The notes below the pieces were generated by a model, which was not told where the DNA came from, searched no databases, and saw only the letters and a list, made by a program, of their open reading frames with translations. A program made the translations under genes and the position numbers. A DNA stretch of 20,932 nucleotides, from the NCBI GenBank assembly GCA_045606265.1, contig JAZURO010000239.1, positions 1 through 20,932 of the forward strand, in the 5' to 3' direction. The stretch comes from RGIG4608 sp045606265. Lineage in GTDB: Bacteria; Bacillota; Clostridia; Oscillospirales; CAG-272. Below are positions 15,053 through 20,932 of the stretch, piece after piece; positions within the stretch are counted from its first letter, which is position 1; the number at the start of each line of letters is the position of its first letter.

Positions 15053-17371
15053 ATGATCAGTTTTGAAAATAATATTTTTAAGCTCGACACCAATTCAACA
15101 AGCTATATCTTTAAGATTGCTGATTACGGTAAGCTTGTAAATATACATTACGGTCCTAAGCTTCGAGAGCAGTCATACGAGGCATTGGAGCTAAAAAATA
15201 CAATTATGCTTGGAAGCTGTGTTGAATATAATACAGATTCATTCATCTCTCTTGATAACGTTCTTCTTGAATTCAGTGAGAACGGCAAGGGCGATTTCAG
15301 ACATTCTCCGTTAGAGGTTGTTATGCCTGACGGAACCTACGTCAGTGATTTTGTGTATTCCTCTCACGAAATCAGTAAATCGGCATACAAATCACAATCC
15401 CTTCCAACAGCTTATGGAGAAGCAGAAACACTTACTGTAACGTTATGTGATAAAAAGTATCCTGCTATTCAATTAAAGCTTTCATATACGGTTTTTGAGG
15501 AGTCTGACGTTATAGCAAGAAATACAGTTCTTGTAAATAACACCTCACATCCCATAACCGTCAACAAACTGATGAGCTTCTCTCTTGATTTGCCTTCAAC
15601 TTATTTTGATATTATTACTCTTAACGGCTCCTGGATAAAGGAGGCGCATCAACACGCAACTCCCGTAAGTGAAGGCATTTTCATTAATTCATCAACAGTA
15701 GGCACATCATCTAACAGACATAATCCTGCGTTTATGCTCGTTTCAAAGGGTGCAGATTACTCACACGGCAACGTATACGGATTTAATCTTGTCTATTCGG
15801 GTAATCATTACTCAGCGATTGAGGCATCCCCGTCAGGAACTACCAGAGTTATGAGTGGTATAAATCCCCATTGCTTCAAATGGATCATAAATGCCAATGA
15901 GAGTTTTGAGACTCCTCAGGCGGTAATGACCTATTCAAGCAAAGGAATTAATAAAATGGCGCAAAATATGCACTCATTTGTTAACAACAATATTGTACGA
16001 GGTGTACACAAGGGCAAGGCTCGCCCCATTGTTATTAACAACTGGGAAGCTATGATGTTCAAATTCAACAAGCAAAAGATCATTTCTCTTGCCGACAAGG
16101 CGCAAAAGCTCGGCGTTGAAATGCTTGTTCTTGACGACGGATGGTTTGGAGCAAGAAATAATGACAAAGCAGGACTTGGTGACTGGGTCGTTAATACTAA
16201 AAAGCTCCCAGGAGGCCTCAGTTCTCTCTCTAAGGCAATTAACAACCGAGGTATGAAGTTCGGACTGTGGTTCGAGCCGGAATGCGTAAATCCCGATTCT
16301 GATCTTTACAGAGCACATCCAAACTGGGCTATTTCAGTTCCCTCTCGCAAAGCTTCTCTCGGACGAAATCAGTTGGTTCTTGATTTGACAAAAAAAGAAG
16401 TCAGAGATTATATTGTAGATTCAGTTGATTCCGTTTTGTCAAGTGCTAATATTGAATACGTCAAATGGGACTATAACAGACATATCAGCGATATGTATTC
16501 TGCTACCCTTTCAAATCAAGGAGAGTTTTATCACAAATACATTCTCGGTCTTTATGAGGTACTTGACAGAATATTCTATCAAAAGCATCCTAATATTCTT
16601 TTTGAGAGCTGTTCATCAGGCGGTAACCGATTTGATCTCGGTATGCTTTGCTATTCGCCACAGATTTGGACAAGTGACGACACCGACCCAATTGAACGTC
16701 TTGATATTCAAGGAGGTATGTATTATTTCTATCCTCCGTCAACCATCTCGGCTCACGTTTCTATGTCACCACACGCACAAACACTAAGAGCTACACCTCT
16801 TTCAACGAGATTCAACGTGGCTTGCTTTGGTGTGCTTGGCTATGAGCTTGATTTTGCTGAGTTGACTCCCGACGAGTTGAAGCAAGTAAAAAGACAAATA
16901 GAGTTCTATAAAGCACACAGAAAGACCTTTCAATACGGTAAGTTCGAATTTGTCAGTGTTGACAATCCGGATCAGTTATCCTGGCAAGTTTCCGATAAAA
17001 ATGAGATAATCGCAGGTCTATTCCAAAAGAAAACCTGCGCAGCACCCTACCGTGACAGATTGGCTGTTCCCTCGGCAGCGCCCGATAAAAAATACAGCAT
17101 AGAATGTGTTAAGCAGAGCTTACGCATAAAAACATTTGGCCCACTCATAAACCATATAACACCCGTAAAATTAAAAGCAGACGGATTAATCCTCAGAACA
17201 ATTGACAAGCATTTCTCCCTCACGGACGGTCACGAAAGATATGAATGCTATGGCGATGCCCTGAATTTCGGTATTAATTTGCAGATGCAATATGAGGGCT
17301 CGGGCTACAACGAGAATATCAGATTGCTTGGCGACTATGGAAGCAATTTGTATTTAATAAAGGAGGTTTAG
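15053..17371 (+). CDS. Alpha-galactosidase, GH36 (AgaA/RafA type)
   Basis: 772 residues, within the normal range for bacterial GH36 tetrameric enzymes. It hydrolyses terminal alpha-1,6-galactose from raffinose, stachyose and melibiose. After an N-terminal beta-sandwich (about 1-320) comes the barrel with DDGWFGARNNDKAGLGDW from 361, GLWFEPECVNPDSDLY, nucleophile D473 in YVKWDYNR, ESCSSGGNRFDLGML, and acid/base segment WTSDDTDPIER with the family pattern SDxxDxxxR at 541-549. There is no signal peptide, so the sugar must be imported first; the symporter gene begins 4 bases downstream. It shares a transcript with three genes of unrelated theme upstream. Confidence 0.95.
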   Translation: MISFENNIFKLDTNSTSYIFKIADYGKLVNIHYGPKLREQSYEALELKNTIMLGSCVEYNTDSFISLDNVLLEFSENGKGDFRHSPLEVVMPDGTYVSDFVYSSHEISKSAYKSQSLPTAYGEAETLTVTLCDKKYPAIQLKLSYTVFEESDVIARNTVLVNNTSHPITVNKLMSFSLDLPSTYFDIITLNGSWIKEAHQHATPVSEGIFINSSTVGTSSNRHNPAFMLVSKGADYSHGNVYGFNLVYSGNHYSAIEASPSGTTRVMSGINPHCFKWIINANESFETPQAVMTYSSKGINKMAQNMHSFVNNNIVRGVHKGKARPIVINNWEAMMFKFNKQKIISLADKAQKLGVEMLVLDDGWFGARNNDKAGLGDWVVNTKKLPGGLSSLSKAINNRGMKFGLWFEPECVNPDSDLYRAHPNWAISVPSRKASLGRNQLVLDLTKKEVRDYIVDSVDSVLSSANIEYVKWDYNRHISDMYSATLSNQGEFYHKYILGLYEVLDRIFYQKHPNILFESCSSGGNRFDLGMLCYSPQIWTSDDTDPIERLDIQGGMYYFYPPSTISAHVSMSPHAQTLRATPLSTRFNVACFGVLGYELDFAELTPDELKQVKRQIEFYKAHRKTFQYGKFEFVSVDNPDQLSWQVSDKNEIIAGLFQKKTCAAPYRDRLAVPSAAPDKKYSIECVKQSLRIKTFGPLINHITPVKLKADGLILRTIDKHFSLTDGHERYECYGDALNFGINLQMQYEGSGYNENIRLLGDYGSNLYLIKEV

Positions 17372-17375
17372 TATA

Positions 17376-18776
17376 ATGAAACAAAGTACAAAAAATAAGA
17401 TTTGTTTCGGTCTTGGTACAGTCGGAAGAGACGCCTTGTATTCACTCGTAAGTATGTACCTCTTAGTACATCTTACCGACGTGGTGACCTTCTCTGACGA
17501 TAACCTTGGTGTGATTGGCATTATGCTGACACTTTTTGGAATCTTTGATGCAATTATCGACCCGTTTGTAGGTGCGATCGTTGATAATACCAAAACAAGA
17601 TGGGGTAAATTCAAGCCCTGGATTCTGATCGGTATGATTGGTACAGCTATTCTGACCGTTTTAATGTTCCATAACTTTGATATGGACGAAACTTCACATA
17701 TTGCGCTTCTTGCGATTACTTATCTTCTTTTCAGTATCTTCTTTTCGCTAAACGATATTTCCTATTGGTCACTTATGCCCGCTATCTCTAAGGATCAGAG
17801 TGTCCGTGAGAGTGTCGGAGCTTTTGCAAGAATATGCGCTAACGTTGGTATGTTTGCTATGGTGCTTATTTACCTTAACGTTCCCGGCTTTTTCAGCGGT
17901 TTGGGACTTAATGCACGTGACAGCTATTTCATATTTGCTATTATAGTTGCAATAATTATGATGATCTTCCAAAGCATTACCCTCTTCGGCGTTAAAGAAG
18001 ACAGAACCAACCTTCAAAACGTTGAAAGAACAACTATTAAAGATCTTTTCCGTGCAATTTTCAAAAACGATCAATTGCTTGTTACCGCAGTTTCAATGGC
18101 ATTGTTTATGATAGGATATTGCACAACGACAGGATTCGGTACCTATTATTTCAAATATGCATATAAAAACGAGGATATGTATATGGTTTTCGCTGCAGTT
18201 CTTGCCGTAGCACAGCTCACTGCTCTTTCCGTGTTCCCTCTTTTCAGAAAGAAGTTCACAAGAAAGCAGTTGTATACCGGATCAATGATCGCTGTTGCAA
18301 TTTCATATATTATTTTCTTCCTTTCGTTCGAGTGGTTGCCCCTTATTGTTCTTGCAGGCCTTGGACTTTTCTTCGCCCAAGCATTCATTCAGCTCCTTAT
18401 GCTCCTCTTCCTTGCAGATGCGGTTGAATACGGTGAATGGAAGCTCGGCAAGAGAAATGAAGCAGCAAGCTTTGCGGTTCAGCCCTTTATCAATCAGTTC
18501 GGCGGCGCAGTAAGTAAGGGTATCGTATCCTTTACCCTTATCATTTCCGGTATCAATGCGATTGCTCAATCTCTAACAGGAGATAAGGTTCTTGATGCTG
18601 AGTACATTTTGAATAACACAGAGGATTCTTCGATTTGGATTATGAAGCTTTCAATGATGATTCTTCCTCTTATTTGTATTCTTATCGGTTTCGTCCTTTA
18701 TCAAAAGAAATTCAAAATAGATGAAAAAATGTACGCTAAAATTTGCAAGGATCTTGAAGAAAAAGATAAAAAATAA
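17376..18776 (+). CDS. GPH-family sugar:cation symporter (MelB-like)
   Basis: 466 residues with about 12 membrane segments. The MelB-type signature is clear: D58 and D62 in GIFDAIIDPFVGAIVDNTKT, equivalent to the cation-site pair D55/D59 of E. coli MelB, then RWGKFKPWIL in the first cytosolic loop. Later, GEWKLGKRNEA near 350-360 is the second typical loop. GPH carriers import glycosides with sodium or protons. AAAGGAGG at 17359-17366, overlapping the end of the GH36 gene, drives translation. With GH36 directly before it, melibiose, raffinose or a related alpha-galactoside is the likely cargo (inference). Confidence 0.93.
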   Translation: MKQSTKNKICFGLGTVGRDALYSLVSMYLLVHLTDVVTFSDDNLGVIGIMLTLFGIFDAIIDPFVGAIVDNTKTRWGKFKPWILIGMIGTAILTVLMFHNFDMDETSHIALLAITYLLFSIFFSLNDISYWSLMPAISKDQSVRESVGAFARICANVGMFAMVLIYLNVPGFFSGLGLNARDSYFIFAIIVAIIMMIFQSITLFGVKEDRTNLQNVERTTIKDLFRAIFKNDQLLVTAVSMALFMIGYCTTTGFGTYYFKYAYKNEDMYMVFAAVLAVAQLTALSVFPLFRKKFTRKQLYTGSMIAVAISYIIFFLSFEWLPLIVLAGLGLFFAQAFIQLLMLLFLADAVEYGEWKLGKRNEAASFAVQPFINQFGGAVSKGIVSFTLIISGINAIAQSLTGDKVLDAEYILNNTEDSSIWIMKLSMMILPLICILIGFVLYQKKFKIDEKMYAKICKDLEEKDKK

Positions 18777-18783
18777 AGCAAAG

Positions 18784-18808
18784 AGCCCTCGGCACAGCCG
18801 AGGGCTTT
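18784..18808. terminator. Bidirectional terminator after the symporter and GH79 genes
   Basis: Perfect 10-bp stem AGCCCTCGGC (18784-18793) with GCCGAGGGCT (18797-18806), loop ACA. The right side is only weakly T-rich (TTTAATAAT) while the minus-strand side runs into TTTATTTTTT, so it looks stronger for the minus-strand GH79 gene. Confidence 0.85.
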
Positions 18809-18820
18809 AATAATGTAATA

Positions 18821-20344
18821 TTAAATCACTATAAATGCACAGGATCCGGGAGCGATTGAAACGCTACCGTTAACTTTTTTACCGCAAAGACAAGGAAGCT
18901 CATTATTTTCGCCGAGTACCAAGGGATTGCCGTTAAGATACATTGTCTTATTTCTCATATTACCGTTACCGGAAAGCTCATAGAGTGTGGCTTCACCCGG
19001 TAATTCAACGTTGGTTGTATCCGTAAGAGAGTTGTTAATCAAAAGATATGTATATCCCTCTTTTCCGTCTTTTCTGCTGTGACAGTAAATGTGTGCGCCC
19101 TCAACGTTAGGATTGTTGCAGGAATAAACAGTATCACCCATAAGACGTGTCCAGAGAAGCACTGCAAAATAGTTAGGACGTGGATCAAAGGTTCCGTGCT
19201 GTAAGAAGCCATAGTCACTTGAAGCAAGCGTATTATGGAAAATTACGCCGTTTGTGAGCGTGCAGAAGCTGCCAAGCTCATTAAGAGTACGAAGAACGTC
19301 AAGATAAGTTGATGCCCAAGTATCACCACCGCCACCTGCATCACCTGATTCTGTTACCCACATCTCAGCGCCGGGAACGTATTTATCACGAACAGGAATA
19401 TTGGAATAGCAAATACCGGGAGCTACTTGAAGATATGCGTCCGTGTGCGCCATTTCACCAGGCCAATGTCCTGTGGGCATCATTCCTGCAAGTCTTTCTG
19501 AAATGCCGTTATAGTAATGGTATGAATAAACGTCCATTTTTACTTTGTGTCCGCGAAGAACGTCGTGAGCTGTACCAAGCTTGAACATATTACCCATACC
19601 TGCGCCCATATCTCCTGCTTCTCCTTCGGACTTCTCTTCTGTCAAGCCGGTATTACAGGGGCCGACAATAAGACAATCGGGATGATTATCTCTTACCCAG
19701 CCATTAATAATATCCTGGTCACGGATAAAGTCCGGAAAATCATATCCGATAGGAGCGCCTGAAATTTGAAGCATATTTGGTTCATTCATAAATTCAAGGG
19801 CATCAATTTTGCCGCCAAGCTCTTCCGTAAGATTGAAAAGCTTTTCAATCTGTGTCAAACGAATGGGACCGTTATTTTCATCGTGGTCGCCTGCACAGTT
19901 TGAAACAGAAACAAGGAGCTTTGCGTCAACTGCCTTTACAAAGCCAAGAATATTTGACCACTGCTCTCTGGTCAAAACCGATTGATATCCTTCAGGTGCC
20001 TTTCCGCCCGTCGTTCCATCAAAATCGTAATAAGTCTTTGTTGCCCAGGTTCCGCTTACACGCACCCAAACAGGTCCGAATTCCTTGGCAAGCTTAATAA
20101 GCTTTTCATTAGTTGTATCAATTGGAGGATAATACTGCATGAGTCCCGCCATAGCTGTATGATTTGAGAAGCTGCCTTCAAGCTTGGGAAATTCCTCAGT
20201 ACCTGCTATCTGTCCTTCGGTATATGCCTTCCAAAAGGTGCCGCCTGTAACCTCGGTCATTTCAACATTGTAAGACATAAGCCTTGGGTTCATTTTTCTG
20301 ATCTCCTGCAAAACGGCAGGATCAAATTTAAGATTATGTGCCAT
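18821..20344 (-). CDS. GH79 glycosidase, heparanase-like, cytosolic
   Basis: 507 residues from the ATG at 20344, chosen because AAGGAG lies six bases upstream and the promoter at 20375-20403 starts transcription after the longer in-frame ATG (20374). The acid/base glutamate E188 is in LEFMNEPN, and nucleophile E332 is in MWVTESGDAGGGG. From there to the end the protein tracks human heparanase well: the GGGG loop, FDPRPNYFAVLLWTRLMG, a LYLLINNS-type strand and the closing LNG-x-P-L / PGSCAFIVI sandwich. GH79 enzymes are retaining beta-glucuronidases and heparanases. No signal peptide is present, so it acts on imported oligosaccharides. It converges on the alpha-galactosidase-symporter genes and has its own promoter. 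GH30 or GH39 are less likely, given the C-terminal match. Confidence 0.85.
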   Translation of the reverse strand: MAHNLKFDPAVLQEIRKMNPRLMSYNVEMTEVTGGTFWKAYTEGQIAGTEEFPKLEGSFSNHTAMAGLMQYYPPIDTTNEKLIKLAKEFGPVWVRVSGTWATKTYYDFDGTTGGKAPEGYQSVLTREQWSNILGFVKAVDAKLLVSVSNCAGDHDENNGPIRLTQIEKLFNLTEELGGKIDALEFMNEPNMLQISGAPIGYDFPDFIRDQDIINGWVRDNHPDCLIVGPCNTGLTEEKSEGEAGDMGAGMGNMFKLGTAHDVLRGHKVKMDVYSYHYYNGISERLAGMMPTGHWPGEMAHTDAYLQVAPGICYSNIPVRDKYVPGAEMWVTESGDAGGGGDTWASTYLDVLRTLNELGSFCTLTNGVIFHNTLASSDYGFLQHGTFDPRPNYFAVLLWTRLMGDTVYSCNNPNVEGAHIYCHSRKDGKEGYTYLLINNSLTDTTNVELPGEATLYELSGNGNMRNKTMYLNGNPLVLGENNELPCLCGKKVNGSVSIAPGSCAFIVI

Positions 20345-20350
20345 ATTTGT

Positions 20351-20356
20351 CTCCTT
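20351..20356 (-). promoter_or_regulatory. Ribosome binding site fixing the GH79 start
   Basis: AAGGAG on the minus strand, six bases before the ATG at 20344; no comparable site precedes the ATG at 20374. Confidence 0.82.
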
Positions 20357-20374
20357 ATTTTCATTGTCTATCAT

Positions 20375-20403
20375 ATTTTACTATGAATCAGTTAATTTGT
20401 CAA
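20375..20403 (-). promoter_or_regulatory. Sigma-A promoter for the GH79 gene
   Basis: On the minus strand, consensus -35 TTGACA (20398-20403), 17-bp spacer, -10 TAAAAT (20375-20380). The predicted start is near 20368, a leader of about 24 bases. Confidence 0.8.
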
Positions 20404-20437
20404 TAAACATTTTACTGCTGTATTTGTAAATATGTAA

Positions 20438-20573
20438 CAAAAAATAAAAAGGCATAACATGAAATTGATTGTGCGTGATTGATACCATGAGATTGATATT
20501 TCGCTGCAAACAAGTGACTGTTATACCTCTTTTATTTTGTGGATACGCTTATTGGCCCATGCGTTCCACTGCG
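20438..20573 (-). ncRNA. Candidate structured small RNA, class not recognised
   Basis: About 135 nt on the minus strand between its own strong promoter (20580-20608) and a T-rich tail (20438-20450). Near the 5' end, GUGGA+ACGC pairs with GCGU+UCCAC (one bulged A), about 20541-20569, closing a 12-nt loop that contains GGGCC. Further on, GGUAUAACA (20519-20527) pairs with UGUUAUGCC (20451-20459), 9 pairs with one G-U, directly followed by UUUUUAUUUUUU, as in an intrinsic terminator; inside it GAAAU can pair with AUUUC. UAUCAAUC occurs twice within. No reading frame of meaningful length or ribosome binding site is apparent. The GH79 gene has a separate promoter, so this is more likely a stand-alone RNA than a leader. 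I cannot match it to 6S RNA, SRP RNA, tmRNA or a riboswitch. Confidence 0.6.
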
Positions 20574-20579
20574 AGAGTT

Positions 20580-20608
20580 ATTATACCACATTAAAAGTGA
20601 TTTGTAAA
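20580..20608 (-). promoter_or_regulatory. Strong extended -10 promoter for the candidate small RNA
   Basis: On the minus strand, -35 TTTACA (20603-20608), 17-bp spacer, then TGG-TATAAT: an extended TGn element joined to a perfect -10 (20580-20585). It fires into the structured stretch at 20438-20573, not into any reading frame. Confidence 0.78.
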
Positions 20609-20830
20609 CTATCAAAATTGCCAAATATTTGGTTAAAATTTCGTTGCTTTTCATAGCAAGTAGAAAATTTGATATATTTCGACTATGTTTTTTGTGTATT
20701 TCGACCATAAACGACAGATATTTTTCTTATTAGACAGGTTTTAATTTGTTCAATATTTCAAACACCTTTTATGCTGAAACAAATCAATGTAAAATATTTC
20801 AAAAAATACAAAAATATTTTCAAAAATCTC
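20609..20830. other. Intergenic stretch without a gene: palindrome and short direct repeats only
   Basis: A very A+T-rich stretch between the small-RNA promoter and the tRNA promoter, with no coding frame of note. It contains the perfect palindrome CCAAATATTTGG (20621-20632), two copies of TATTTCGACYAT about 25 bases apart (around 20675 and 20700), and loose repeats of ATATTTCAAA towards the tRNA. These may be protein-binding sites; nothing in the sequence says for what. Confidence 0.5.
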
Positions 20831-20859
20831 TTGACTTTATGTGAAATATATGATAATAT
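20831..20859 (+). promoter_or_regulatory. Probable promoter for tRNA-Pro
   Basis: -35 TTGACT (20831-20836), 17-bp spacer, -10 TAATAT (20854-20859). A start near 20866 would leave an 11-base leader before the tRNA. Other TATAAT-like hexamers in this very A+T-rich stretch make the -10 choice uncertain. Confidence 0.55.
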
Positions 20860-20876
20860 ATATAAGTCGAAAAAAT

Positions 20877-20932
20877 CTAGGTGTAGCTCAGCTGGGAGAG
20901 CGCTACCTTGGGGTGGTAGAGGCCGCAGGTTC
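20877..20932 (+). tRNA. tRNA-Pro (anticodon GGG), 3' end cut by the window
   Basis: 5' acceptor strand CTAGGTG (20877-20883), T8-A9, D-stem GCTC/GAGC (20886-20889 with 20898-20901), anticodon stem CTACC/GGTAG with loop TTGGGGT (20908-20914) and anticodon GGG at 20910-20912, variable loop, then the T-stem start GCAGG and TTC at the window end. It reads proline codons CCC and CCU; G37 after the anticodon and the first-base C are normal for tRNA-Pro. The T-arm remainder and 3' acceptor strand lie outside the window. Confidence 0.93.

Noticed and set aside
20438..20573. 6S RNA as identity of the candidate small RNA
   Set aside because: A 6S RNA should pair its 5' and 3' ends around a central bubble. 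Here the 5' end forms its own hairpin and only an internal segment pairs with the 3' end; it is also shorter than usual.
20375..20573. Sugar-responsive riboswitch or attenuator controlling GH79
   Set aside because: The GH79 gene has its own consensus promoter downstream of the structured region, so transcription of the gene does not need to pass through the hairpins.

Overview
The window is AT-rich bacterial DNA with AGGAGG-type ribosome binding sites, TTGACA/TATAAT promoters (almost every one with a 17-bp spacer), tight operons and short hairpin-plus-T-run terminators. The gene content (zinc-ribbon surface protein, tandem NrnA-like DHH proteins, M32 carboxypeptidase, PepT, Tdk, GPH sugar symporter, GH36 and GH79 glycosidases) points to a Gram-positive Clostridia-type bacterium, probably an uncultured gut member of the Oscillospirales/Ruminococcaceae group. 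That placement is an inference from gene content; there is no rRNA here.

Layout. 1-951: 3' end of a secreted or surface protein (OB-fold-like domain, Cys-rich repeats, beta-rich C-terminus) and its terminator. 1035-3688 (minus): operon of two paralogous DHH/DHHA1 phosphoesterases and surE. 3871-4779 (plus): HAD phosphatase from a divergent promoter. 4814-6836 (minus): TetR regulator, ABC ATPase and ABC-2 permease, with a perfect palindromic operator just after the predicted transcription start. 6957-9638 (minus): a lipoprotein whose C-terminal half I read as a barnase-like ribonuclease, followed by an M32 carboxypeptidase. 9762-10514 (plus): exonuclease III. 10546-12344 (minus): pepT-tdk. 12502-18776 (plus): five-gene run of HD phosphohydrolase, condensation-domain acyltransferase-like protein, zinc-ribbon membrane protein, GH36 alpha-galactosidase and GPH symporter. 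18821-20344 (minus): cytosolic heparanase-like GH79 enzyme. 20345-20876: long intergenic region holding a probable unrecognised structured small RNA on the minus strand. 20877-end: partial tRNA-Pro(GGG).

How the parts fit. Many genes handle nucleic acids or nucleotides (surface RNase, NrnA-like proteins, SurE, HD phosphohydrolase, ExoIII, Tdk), but they lie in separate transcription units. The second theme is sugar use: import of alpha-galactosides by the GPH symporter, intracellular cleavage by GH36, and a convergent intracellular GH79 glycosidase. The TetR-ABC set looks like a self-contained, self-regulated exporter.

Most notable items: the barnase-like lipoprotein with its EF-hand-like insert and no visible barstar; the candidate small RNA at about 20438-20573 with a textbook promoter and two stems; the condensation-domain/zinc-ribbon membrane pair; and the heparanase-like GH79. 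Four gene starts were moved inward because the better-looking promoter or ribosome binding site excludes the longer reading frame.
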